This document shows positions 53,324 through 63,288 of a stretch of DNA of 64,000 nt, piece after piece. How positions within the stretch are numbered: the first letter of the stretch is position 1; each line of letters starts with the position of its first letter. The position numbers were made by a program, and so were the translations under genes. Where the stretch lies: contig JAFKGE010000020.1 in NCBI GenBank assembly GCA_017307865.1, forward strand, positions 1-64,000, read 5' to 3'. The notes beneath the pieces were generated by a model. That model had not been told where the DNA came from. It saw only the letters and a program-made list of their open reading frames with translations, and searched no databases. Origin of the DNA: Burkholderiales bacterium (lineage in GTDB: Bacteria > Pseudomonadota > Gammaproteobacteria > Burkholderiales > Burkholderiaceae_C).

Positions 53324-54052
53324 ATGCGCCGCATCCTTTCCTGCGCCCTCGCCGGCGCGGCCCTTCTGGCAAGTGCCGCCGCCTGTGCCAGTGGCCTGCA
53401 GGTGTCGCCCGTGTCGATCGAGGTGCCGGCGACGCAAAATGCCGAAGGCCTGTGGCTGAGCAACACCGGCGACAACCCGGTGCGAGCCCAGGTGCGCGTG
53501 TACCGCTGGACGCAGGAGAACGACGCCGACCAGCTGGCGCCCACCAAGGAGCTGCTGGCCAGCCCACCCATGATCGAGCTGGCCGTAGGCGACCGCCAGC
53601 TGATCCGCGCCATCCGCCTGGGCGCGCCGCCCACGGGCGGTGCCGAGGCCGCCTATCGCCTGATCATCGACGAGCTGCCCAGCGAAGACCCGGCGCGCAA
53701 GGGCCTGCAGTACGTGCTGCGCTATTCGGTGCCGGTGTTCGTGCAGCCGGCCGGCGCAGCGCCCAGCGCGCCGCAGCTGCAGGCGGCGCTGCTGCGCGAG
53801 GGCGACAAAACCCTGCTGGAGGTCAGCAACAGCGGCGGCACGCATGCGCAGCTGGCCGACATCAGCTACACCGACCCCGCCGGTCAGCGCAGCGTCGTCG
53901 CGCCGGGCCTGCTGGGCTACGTGCTGCCGGGCATGCGCATGCGCTGGGCCGTCAAGGTGCCCGCGGCGGCGCTCGGCGAAGGCGGCCAGTGGCAAGGCAT
54001 GATCAATGGCCAGACCGAGCAAAGCCTTCCGCTGGCCGCGCGCCCTCGCTGA
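53324..54052 (+). CDS. csuC: periplasmic pilus chaperone (CsuC/PapD-like)
   Basis: The 242-aa chaperone has a signal peptide, the N-terminal immunoglobulin domain (LQVSPVSIEVPATQNAEGLWLSNTGDNPVRAQVRVYRW) and the subunit-binding IRAIRLGAPP strand, then the second domain with LRYSVPVFV. It should deliver pilins to the usher. The usher start lies inside its 3' end (47-bp overlap). Confidence 0.9.
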   Translation: MRRILSCALAGAALLASAAACASGLQVSPVSIEVPATQNAEGLWLSNTGDNPVRAQVRVYRWTQENDADQLAPTKELLASPPMIELAVGDRQLIRAIRLGAPPTGGAEAAYRLIIDELPSEDPARKGLQYVLRYSVPVFVQPAGAAPSAPQLQAALLREGDKTLLEVSNSGGTHAQLADISYTDPAGQRSVVAPGLLGYVLPGMRMRWAVKVPAAALGEGGQWQGMINGQTEQSLPLAARPR

Positions 54053-56411
54053 GGCGCTGCTGCTGGCGCCGGCCCTGCTGGCGGGGCCCGTCCACGCGGC
54101 CGATGCCTCGGCGGGAAACGCGGCGGGCGCCGTGCTGGGCGCGGCCGAGCCCAGCCTGGCGGGCGCCAAGGGCCAGGACGTTTACCTGGACGTCACGCTC
54201 AATGGCGCCGCGCGCGGCCTGGTGCACTTCGGCGATCGCGCCGGCCAGCTGTGGGCCTCGGCCGCCAGCCTGCGCGCGCTGGGCTTTGTGCTGCCCGCCG
54301 GCGGCGCCGACCCGGTGGCCCTGCACGATCTGGCCGGCCTGCAGCAGCAGTACGACCGCGCGCTGCAGCGCGTGACGCTGACGGCGCCGCTGACCTTGCT
54401 GAAGCTGCCCGAAACCACGCTGACGGTGCCGGGCATCGAGGCGCAGCCCGTCAGCGCCGCGCCCGGCCTGCTGCTCAACTACGACCTGTACGGCACGCGC
54501 AGCACCGGCACCGGCGGCGCCGGCGCGCTCAACGCCTTCACCGAGCTGCGCGCCTTCGGTCGCTGGGGCGTGGTCAGCAGCACCCAGCTGGCGCGCAGCA
54601 ACCATGGCAGCGTGGACGCCCAGCAGCAGCCCCGCACCGTGCGCCTGGACACCGGCTGGTCCCAGTCCTGGCCCGAGCGCCTGCTGACGGTGCGCGTGGG
54701 CGACACCCTGACCCAGGCCCTGCCCTGGACGCGCGCCACGCGCATCGGCGGCATCCAGATCGGCAGCAACTTCGCGCTGCAGCCCTACCTCAGCACCACG
54801 CCCGTGCCTTCGCTGCTGGGCTCGGCCACGCTGCCTTCGCAGCTGGACCTGTACGTCAACGGCATGCGCCAGTACAACGGCCAGGTGCCGGCCGGGCCGT
54901 TCCAGCTCAACACCCTGCCCAGCATCAGCGGCGCCGGCAACGCCCAGGTGGTGCTGACCGACGCCTTCGGCCGCAGCACCACGCTCAATTTCTCGCTCTA
55001 CGGCACGCAGCAGCTGCTCAAGCCCGGGCTCACCAGCTGGTCGGTCGAGTTGGGCCGCGTGCGCCAGAACTACGGCCTGGTGTCCAACGACTACGGCCAC
55101 GACCCGATGCTGAGCGGCAGCTGGCGCCGCGGCTGGAGCGACACCCTGACCGTGGCGGCCCACGCCGAGGCCACGCGCGGCCTGGCCAACGTGGGCGCCG
55201 GCGCAGCGGGGCTGCTGGGCAACGCCGGCGTGCTGAACGGCGCGCTGGCCGCGTCCAGCGGCACCGACCGACATGGCACACAACTCAACCTGGGCTACAA
55301 CTGGAACAACGAGCGCTTCAACGTCGGCCTGACCGGCACGCGCACGCAGGGCCAGTACCGCGACGTGGCGGCGCTGAGCGGCGCCCTGCTGGCGCGCGCC
55401 AGCGGCAGCGCCACCGTGGGCTACAACGCGGGCGAGGTGGGCAGTTTCTCGCTCAGCTACCTGTATCAAAACTACCCCGGCCAGGCCGCCTCGCGCTACG
55501 TCAGCGCCGGCTGGTTCAAGTCGCTGGGCCGGCAGGCCACGCTGTCGCTCACCGCCAACCGCGACCTCACGGACCGCAAGCTCTACAGCGTGTTTCTCAA
55601 CGTGAGTTGGGCGCTGGATGGCCGCACCAGCGCCAGCACCGACCTGCAGCGCGACAACGCCGGCACCCAGCTGACGGCCAGCGCCAGCCGCTCCACGCCC
55701 AGCGACGGCGGCTGGGGCTGGAACACCCAGCTGCGCCAGGGCGGCGGCCAGCACGGTGCGCAGGGCGAGGTCAACTACCAGGGCCCCTATGGCCGCTATG
55801 CCGCCGGCGCCAACGTGGTGAACGGCGCCAGCACCGTCTACGGCGACGCCAACGGCGCGCTGGTCTTCATGGGCGGGCACCTGTTTGCCGCGCGCCAGAT
55901 TTACGACGCCTTCGCCCTGGTCTCGACCGACGGCGTGCCCGGCGTGCCCGTGCGGCTGGAAAACCGCCCCATCGGCACGACCGACGCCAGCGGCCACCTG
56001 CTGGTCACGCCGCTGAACGCATACCAGAACAACAAGCTGGGCATCAACCCCATGGACCTGCCCGCCGACCTGCGCATCGACCGCGTGGACGCCATCGCCA
56101 CCCCGCCCGACCGCGCGGGGGCGCTGGTCGAGTTCGGCATCACCCCGGTGCGCGCCGCGCTGGTCACGCTGGTGGACGCCGCCGGCCAGCCGCTGCCGCT
56201 GGGCAGTCGTGTCACGGTCAACGGTCAGGCCGGCAACGCCGTGGTCGGCTATGACGGCGAGGTGTATCTGGACACCTTGGCCGCCACCAACCAGTTGACC
56301 GTGCAAACGCCCGAAGGACATTGCACGGCACGGTTTGAACACCACAAACAGTCCGACGGCGGCATTCCCCGCATCGGACCACTCACCTGCAAGCCGGAGG
56401 CCACGCGATGA
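54006..56411 (+). CDS. csuD: outer-membrane fimbrial usher (CsuD/FimD-like)
   Basis: The 801-aa usher has a signal peptide (LLLAPALLAGPVHA), an N-terminal chaperone-binding domain, the beta-barrel with plug (YVNGMRQYNGQVPAGPFQLN, VLTDAFGRSTTLNFSLYG) and C-terminal domains (VPVRLENRPIGTTDASGHLL). It secretes and polymerises Csu-type pilins. Start ATG 54006 overlaps csuC. Its end overlaps csuE by 4 bp. Confidence 0.93.
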   Translation: MARPSKAFRWPRALAEALLLAPALLAGPVHAADASAGNAAGAVLGAAEPSLAGAKGQDVYLDVTLNGAARGLVHFGDRAGQLWASAASLRALGFVLPAGGADPVALHDLAGLQQQYDRALQRVTLTAPLTLLKLPETTLTVPGIEAQPVSAAPGLLLNYDLYGTRSTGTGGAGALNAFTELRAFGRWGVVSSTQLARSNHGSVDAQQQPRTVRLDTGWSQSWPERLLTVRVGDTLTQALPWTRATRIGGIQIGSNFALQPYLSTTPVPSLLGSATLPSQLDLYVNGMRQYNGQVPAGPFQLNTLPSISGAGNAQVVLTDAFGRSTTLNFSLYGTQQLLKPGLTSWSVELGRVRQNYGLVSNDYGHDPMLSGSWRRGWSDTLTVAAHAEATRGLANVGAGAAGLLGNAGVLNGALAASSGTDRHGTQLNLGYNWNNERFNVGLTGTRTQGQYRDVAALSGALLARASGSATVGYNAGEVGSFSLSYLYQNYPGQAASRYVSAGWFKSLGRQATLSLTANRDLTDRKLYSVFLNVSWALDGRTSASTDLQRDNAGTQLTASASRSTPSDGGWGWNTQLRQGGGQHGAQGEVNYQGPYGRYAAGANVVNGASTVYGDANGALVFMGGHLFAARQIYDAFALVSTDGVPGVPVRLENRPIGTTDASGHLLVTPLNAYQNNKLGINPMDLPADLRIDRVDAIATPPDRAGALVEFGITPVRAALVTLVDAAGQPLPLGSRVTVNGQAGNAVVGYDGEVYLDTLAATNQLTVQTPEGHCTARFEHHKQSDGGIPRIGPLTCKPEATR

Positions 56412-57409
56412 AAATGTCGCCGCGAAACTCGACGCACACCCTGCTGCCCCTGCTGATGCTGCTTGCGCTGCTGTTCGGCGTGACGCCGGCACGCGCCCAA
56501 ATCACGTGCAGCAGCACATCGATGAGTGGGCTCAATTTCGGTTCGGTCAACCCGCTGGCCAGCCAGACCAATATCACCGCGACACTCAACTACACCTGCA
56601 AGAACAGCGGCAACAAGACGTATTCAGCGCTTTTGTGTTTCAGCATCGGCGAGCCCGGTGGCGGCCAGACCAATCCACGGTTGATGAGCAGCGGCGCGAA
56701 CACGCTTAAATTCCAGATGTACCAGGATGCCAATCGCAGCACGGTCTGGGGCAGCCAATACTTCGGCAGCTTCCTCACGCCACTTCAGGTGTCGATCACG
56801 CTGGCCAAAAATACCAGTACGAGCGGATCAGCTACGCTGTACGGACAAGTGTTGGGGGGCCAAATCTCGGCCATCCCGGGCAGCTACGCCGATGTCTACG
56901 CGAACGGCGACACCGCGCTGACCATCAACGATGTTCAGAGCGGCACCCCGCCGACGAGCTGTGACTGGTCACAGACCGCCAACTACTTCCCCTTCACCGT
57001 CAGCGCCACCGTCACCAAGCAGTGCATGGTGACGGCCACCACCGACATCGACCTGGGCACCGTCCCCGCCAGCGCCACCAACATCGCCAACAACGGCAGC
57101 ATCGCCATCACCTGCAGCAACACCACGCCCTACTACGTGGGCCTGAGCCCGTCCAACACCAGCAGCACCGGCGCCGGCGTGATGTCGGCCGGCGGGGGCA
57201 ATACCGACAAGGTGCCTTACCAGCTGTACCAAGACGCTGGCATGACCACCCTCTGGGGCAACACCGCCACGGACACCGGCGCTGGCAACGGGATCGCCAG
57301 CACCGGCACCGGCGCAGCCAAGTCGCACACGGTGTACGTGCGTGCGCCCTCGGCGGACTTTCGACCCGACAGCTACAGCGACACGGTGACGGTGGTGGTC
57401 AATTACTGA
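56408..57409 (+). CDS. csuE: Csu-type tip adhesin with two spore coat U domains
   Basis: A 333-aa secreted protein with signal peptide (ALLFGVTPARAQ) and two SCPU domains: residues about 30-175 and 190-333. The second domain strongly resembles the major pilin (QCMVTATTDIDLGTVPA, CSNTTPYYVGLSPSN, VPYQLYQDAG, WGNT, VTVVVNY); the first is more divergent. Two-domain SCPU proteins form the adhesive tip in Csu pili. Last gene of the operon. Confidence 0.88.
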   Translation: MKMSPRNSTHTLLPLLMLLALLFGVTPARAQITCSSTSMSGLNFGSVNPLASQTNITATLNYTCKNSGNKTYSALLCFSIGEPGGGQTNPRLMSSGANTLKFQMYQDANRSTVWGSQYFGSFLTPLQVSITLAKNTSTSGSATLYGQVLGGQISAIPGSYADVYANGDTALTINDVQSGTPPTSCDWSQTANYFPFTVSATVTKQCMVTATTDIDLGTVPASATNIANNGSIAITCSNTTPYYVGLSPSNTSSTGAGVMSAGGGNTDKVPYQLYQDAGMTTLWGNTATDTGAGNGIASTGTGAAKSHTVYVRAPSADFRPDSYSDTVTVVVNY

Positions 57410-57423
57410 GTCTGCGTTGGGCA

Positions 57424-57445
57424 GCCCGGCAACAACGGGCATCCG
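57424..57445 (+). terminator. weak candidate terminator after the Csu operon
   Basis: GCCCG-GCAACAA-CGGGC forms a 5-bp stem about 15 bp after the csuE stop, with a TTTT run nine bases later. Weak on its own. Confidence 0.25.
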
Positions 57446-57501
57446 GACGTTTTGCCTTAGTCCGCAGACTTAGTCAATAATGACGCACTCAAGGAGCGCC
57501 C

Positions 57502-57738
57502 ATGTCCACCGTCATCAACGTTCACGAGGCCAAGACCCAGTTCTCCCGCCTGCTCGAACGCGTGCACGCGGGCGAGGAAATCATCCTGTCCAAGGCCGGC
57601 AAGCCCTACGCCCGCATGGTGCCCTTGGCGCCCGTGGCCGCGCGTCGCCAACCGGGCCGCCTGAGCGGGTTGGCGCTCGATGCCGGGTTCTTCGACCCGC
57701 TGCCCGAGGAAGAGCTGAGCGCCTGGGAGCGCAAGTGA
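57502..57738 (+). CDS. Phd/YefM-family antitoxin
   Basis: The 78-aa protein shows the Phd/YefM pattern VINVHEAKTQFSRLLERV...GEEIILSKAGKPYARMVP. It binds its promoter and neutralises the PIN toxin encoded next. AAGGAG precedes ATG 57502. Upstream, AGTC-CGCA-GACT followed by another AGTC (about 57,461-57,477) could be its operator. Confidence 0.9.
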   Translation: MSTVINVHEAKTQFSRLLERVHAGEEIILSKAGKPYARMVPLAPVAARRQPGRLSGLALDAGFFDPLPEEELSAWERK

Positions 57739-58121
57739 AGCTGCTGCTGGACACGCATGCCCTGCTCTGGTGGTGGCTGGACAGCCCGCAATTGCCGGCC
57801 AGCGCGCGCGCCCTGATGGCCGATGAGGCCAACCCGGTCTTCGTCAGCGCGGCCAGCGCCTGGGAAATCGCCACCAAGCACCGCCTGGGCAAGCTGCCCG
57901 GCGCCGAGGCCGTGCTGCCCCGCTTTCATGAGCTGATCCGGGCCGACGGTTTCCAGCATCTGCCCATCACCTGGGCGCATGCCGTGCGGGCCGGCGGCTA
58001 CGAATTGGCGCACCGCGATCCGTTCGACCGCATGCTTGCCGCGCAGGCCGAATGGGAGCAGTTGACCCTGCTCACGCGCGACCCGGCCTTCGCGCTGTTC
58101 GACACCCCGGTGGCCTGGTAG
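57735..58121 (+). CDS. vapC: VapC-type PIN-domain ribonuclease toxin
   Basis: The 128-aa PIN protein starts at GTG 57735, overlapping the antitoxin stop as GTGA. Acidic residues expected of PIN RNases are present: LLLDTHALLWW, SAASAWEIATKHRLGKL, and HRDPFDRMLAAQA with LTRDPAF near the end. It is predicted to cleave tRNA or rRNA when free of antitoxin. It converges with fghA, 3 bp apart. Confidence 0.9.
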   Translation: MKLLLDTHALLWWWLDSPQLPASARALMADEANPVFVSAASAWEIATKHRLGKLPGAEAVLPRFHELIRADGFQHLPITWAHAVRAGGYELAHRDPFDRMLAAQAEWEQLTLLTRDPAFALFDTPVAW

Positions 58122-58124
58122 GCC

Positions 58125-58958
58125 TCAGCCGCGCAGCGCCGCCGCGTGGTGTGCCACATGCTCGCCCATGAAGCTGGCGATGAAGTAATAGCTGTGGTCG
58201 TGGCCTGGCTGCATGCGCAGCGTGATCGGGTGCCCCGCCTTTTCGCACGCCGCCTGCAGCAGGTCGGGGCGCAGCTGCGGCAAAAATTCGTCGGCCTCGC
58301 CCTGGTCGATCAGCAGCGGCAGGCGCTCGGCGCGGGCCTGGGCGATCAGCGCCGCCGCGTCCCAGTCGGCCCAGACCTTCGGGTCGCTGCCCAGATACGC
58401 CGTCAGCGCCTTTTGCCCCCAGGGCACCTGCGCCGGCGCGGCGATGGGCGCGAAGGCCGACACGCTGCGGTAGCGCCCCGGGTGGCGCAGCGCGGTGACC
58501 AGTGCCCCATGCCCGCCCATGCTGTGGCCGAAGATGCCGCGCGCCTGCGTGGCGGGAAAGTGCTGCTCGATGAGCGCCGGCAGCTCCTCGGCCACGTAGT
58601 CCTGCATGCGAAAGTGCGCCGCCCAGGGCGCCTGCGTGGCGTTGACGTAAAAGCCCGCGCCCTGGCCCAGGTCATAGGCCGCGTCGTCGGGCACGCCGGG
58701 GCCGCGCGGGCTGGTGTCGGGCGCCACCACGATCAGGCCGTACCGCGCCGCAAAGGGCTGCACGCCGGCCTTGGTGATGAAGTTCTGCTCGCTGCAGGTC
58801 AGGCCCGAAAGCCAGTACAGCACCGGGCAGCGCTCGCCCGCCAGCGCCTGCGGCGGCAGGTAGATGCCAAACTTCATGGCCGTGCCGGTGCTCGTGCTGG
58901 CGTGCTGCCAGACTTCCTGCCGGCCCTTGAAACTGGCGTGATGTTCGATGCGTTCCAT
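58125..58958 (-). CDS. fghA: S-formylglutathione hydrolase
   Basis: FghA releases formate from S-formylglutathione, the second step of formaldehyde detoxification. The 277-aa esterase-D family protein has LSGLTCSEQNFITKAG, nucleophile GIFGHSMGGHGAL, LLIDQGEADEFL (Asp) and PGHDHSYYFIASF (His). It is third after frmA and a dinucleotide-binding protein on the same strand, with a repeat in the gap before it. Confidence 0.95.
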   Translation of the reverse strand: MERIEHHASFKGRQEVWQHASTSTGTAMKFGIYLPPQALAGERCPVLYWLSGLTCSEQNFITKAGVQPFAARYGLIVVAPDTSPRGPGVPDDAAYDLGQGAGFYVNATQAPWAAHFRMQDYVAEELPALIEQHFPATQARGIFGHSMGGHGALVTALRHPGRYRSVSAFAPIAAPAQVPWGQKALTAYLGSDPKVWADWDAAALIAQARAERLPLLIDQGEADEFLPQLRPDLLQAACEKAGHPITLRMQPGHDHSYYFIASFMGEHVAHHAAALRG

Positions 58959-58974
58959 GAAGCGCTCCTGTATT

Positions 58975-59057
58975 CAAGTTCAAAGTCGGCTGGGTTGAGG
59001 CACGAAACCCAGCGGGGTTCTGCGAAATTTGCTGGGTTTCGCTGCGCTCTACCCAGC

Positions 59058-59062
<5 letters not shown>
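58975..59062. repeat. inverted-repeat element GCTGGGTTTCG...CCCAGC
   Basis: CGGCTGGGTTGAGGCACGAAACCCAGC and GCTGGGTTTCGCTGCGCTCTACCCAGCC lie in tandem, each self-complementary. They fill the gap between fghA and the preceding gene and run up to that gene's stop codon. This matches a REP-like type widespread in Proteobacteria. Confidence 0.6.
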
Positions 59063-61025
<1,963 letters not shown>

Positions 61026-61092
61026 ATTACGCAAACCATCCCGCCGCCGGCCGCCTCCGTAGAATCACCCCACAACCCCCGACGGAGGCCCC

Positions 61093-62622
61093 ATGAAACC
61101 CACCCTTCGCGCCCGGGCCGCAGCGGCCGTGCTGGCCCTCGGCGCCGCGTCGGTGCCGGCGCAGAGCGCGCCCGACGTGCCGCGCGACCCCTTCTTCTGG
61201 CTGGGCGAGATCAACAAGGCCTCGCTGGTCATCAACAGCGAGCAGGGCCTGCTCGATCCGGCCATCGCGCCGCGCCTGGCGGCCGGCCTGGCCCGGGTCA
61301 TCGCCGACGGCAATCGGCCCGGTGCCAAGCGCCCCGCCACCGTCATCCGCTTCGAGCCGCTGATGATCGCCGCCGCCGGCGAGGACGTGACGCTGCTGCA
61401 CGCCGGCCGCTCCAGCCAGGACATGCACGCCACCTACCGCAGCGCCATCCTGCGCGACAAGCTGCTGCAGCTGGCCGAGCAGCTGGACCAGACCACGAGC
61501 ACGCTGGTCGACCTGGCCGACAAGAACCGGGACGTGGTGGTGCCCAACTACACCAACGGCGTCGCCGCGCAGCCCAACAGCTACGGCCACTACCTGCTGG
61601 GCCATGCCGCCGGGCTGCTGCGCGACGCCCAGCGCATCCGCGAGACTTATGCGCGCGTCGACCGCTCGCCCATGGGCACCACGGTGCTCAACGGCACCAG
61701 CTGGCCGCTGGATCGCCAGCGCATGGCGCGCTTCCTGGGCTTCGAGGCGCTGGTGGACAACGCCTACGATGCCGCGCAGATCTCGTCCATGGACCAGCCG
61801 GTGGAAGTGGCCAGCATCGTCACCAGCCTGGCCCTGCGCACCGGCAACTTCGTGCAGGACGTGATGACGCAATACGCCGAGGCGCGGCCCTGGATCCTGC
61901 TGCAGGAAAGCGGCGGCAACACCTACGTGTCCAGCGCCATGCCGCAAAAGCGCAACCCCGGCCTGCTCAACGACACGCGCAGCGAAGCCTCGACCACGGT
62001 GACGCTGGCCATGGGCCCGATCATCCAGACGCACAACATCACGCCCGGCATGGCCGACCCCAAGAGCGTCCAGCAAAACAGCGCCATGGTCGACAGCGGC
62101 ATCGCCACCCTGCGGCGCTGGCGCCGCGTGCTGAACGCCCTGGTGCTCAATCCGCAGCGCGCGCTGGAAGAGCTCAACAGCGACTGGACCGCCTCGCAAG
62201 AGCTGGCCGACGTGCTGATGCGCAAGTACCGGCTGCCGTTTCGGGACGGCCATCACTTTGCGTCGGAAGTCGTGTCCTACGCCCGCGCGCATGACATCAA
62301 GCCGCTGGACTTTCCTTACGCGCAGGCGCGCCGCATCTACGCCGAGGCGATGCAGGATTCGAAGTACGGCCAGGAGCTGCCGATGAGCGAGGCCGAGTTT
62401 CGCGCCACGCTCGACCCGGTGGCCATCGTCAACAACCGCGCCACCCGCGGCGGCCCCCAGCCGGCCGAGATGCAGCGCATGCTGAGGCAGGCGCGCGAAC
62501 AGCTGGCGGCGCAGGGCGCGTGGATCGCGGCGCGGCGCACCCACATCGACGCCGCGCTGGCCGCGCTCGATGCGCGGTTCGACGCCATCGCCGCCCAGGC
62601 GCCGGCGTCGCCGGCGAAGTGA
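61093..62622 (+). CDS. exported fumarase/aspartase-superfamily lyase (argininosuccinate-lyase-like)
   Basis: The 509-aa protein has the superfamily signature SSAMPQKRNPG at about 280-290 and helical PNYTNGVAAQPNSYGHYLL and MGTTVLNGTSWPLDR regions like argininosuccinate lyase. Unusually, the N-terminus MKPTLRARAAAAVLALGAAS...VPAQSA is a good Sec signal peptide, so the enzyme is predicted periplasmic. No arginine genes are adjacent. The substrate is unknown; it may split an amino- or carboxy-substituted succinate from a nutrient. Confidence 0.78.
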   Translation: MKPTLRARAAAAVLALGAASVPAQSAPDVPRDPFFWLGEINKASLVINSEQGLLDPAIAPRLAAGLARVIADGNRPGAKRPATVIRFEPLMIAAAGEDVTLLHAGRSSQDMHATYRSAILRDKLLQLAEQLDQTTSTLVDLADKNRDVVVPNYTNGVAAQPNSYGHYLLGHAAGLLRDAQRIRETYARVDRSPMGTTVLNGTSWPLDRQRMARFLGFEALVDNAYDAAQISSMDQPVEVASIVTSLALRTGNFVQDVMTQYAEARPWILLQESGGNTYVSSAMPQKRNPGLLNDTRSEASTTVTLAMGPIIQTHNITPGMADPKSVQQNSAMVDSGIATLRRWRRVLNALVLNPQRALEELNSDWTASQELADVLMRKYRLPFRDGHHFASEVVSYARAHDIKPLDFPYAQARRIYAEAMQDSKYGQELPMSEAEFRATLDPVAIVNNRATRGGPQPAEMQRMLRQAREQLAAQGAWIAARRTHIDAALAALDARFDAIAAQAPASPAK

Positions 62623-62623
62623 C

Positions 62624-63205
62624 TCAGCTGCCCAGACCGATCGGCGCCGGCGCCGCCATCACGATGCGCGAGAACAGGCGCTCGTAGTCCTTCTCGGGCG
62701 CGTAGTGGCCGGTCAGCGGGTCGCGGTTGGCCTCGAAGGCGGCGTCCAGCGCCTGCCAGTCCTCGGCGGTCAAATGCTTGACGGCGGCGGGCAGGATTTC
62801 CTGCTCCTCCAGGTGCATGTGCGACAGGTACAGATCGACGTAACGCGTGAAGGCCTTGGTGAAGGCGGCGCGCCGGCTCTCGCCCATCAGCTCCCAGGCG
62901 ATCAGCAGGTGCTGCAGGTCGCGCACCGCCTTTTCGGTGTATTCGTGGTCGTGGTCCAGCCGGGCGATGGCGGTGGCCGTGTCGGGTGCGGCCTTGAGCA
63001 CGCGCGGAAACAGCAGCTCGGTCTCCTTCGGGTGGTGCAGGCGCTCGGGAAACTCGTCGATGTAGAACAGCATGGCGCGCAGCACGTCGAAAAAGCCGCG
63101 CGCATCGTCCTGCGGTCCGCGCTCGACCAGCATGCGGGTGGACTGCAACATCGCGGCCAGCGACGAGTGCTCGTCGCGGATGATCTTCAGGCTGCTGGGG
63201 GTCAT
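62624..63205 (-). CDS. hemerythrin-domain protein
   Basis: The 193-aa four-helix protein has the di-iron ligand pattern: IIRDEHSSLAAML, LHHPKETELLFPRV, LDHDHEYTEKAV and YLSHMHLEEQEIL. Such single-domain cytoplasmic hemerythrins bind O2 or NO or handle iron. It converges with the lyase gene, leaving 1 bp between stops. An FNR-like half-palindrome lies about 55-70 bp upstream of ATG 63205. Confidence 0.9.
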   Translation of the reverse strand: MTPSSLKIIRDEHSSLAAMLQSTRMLVERGPQDDARGFFDVLRAMLFYIDEFPERLHHPKETELLFPRVLKAAPDTATAIARLDHDHEYTEKAVRDLQHLLIAWELMGESRRAAFTKAFTRYVDLYLSHMHLEEQEILPAAVKHLTAEDWQALDAAFEANRDPLTGHYAPEKDYERLFSRIVMAAPAPIGLGS

Positions 63206-63258
63206 GGCAAGGGCTCCAGGATGAAGGCTCAGTCTAGGGTGCGCGCGCCGACCTGTCC

Positions 63259-63273
63259 CTGACCTGGATCAAG
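63259..63273 (-). promoter_or_regulatory. candidate FNR-like site upstream of the hemerythrin gene
   Basis: On the minus strand CTTGATCCAGGTCAG has one perfect TTGAT half-site and a partial second half (consensus TTGAT-N4-ATCAA). Its position upstream of a hemerythrin gene suits oxygen or NO control. No -10 was confirmed. Confidence 0.4.
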
Positions 63274-63288
63274 TCTGCGCGCAGCGCC

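Noticed and set aside
54003-56492. 829-codon minus-strand ORF antisense to the usher
   Set aside because: Same antisense effect; the plus strand carries a well-supported usher with signal peptide and plug motifs.
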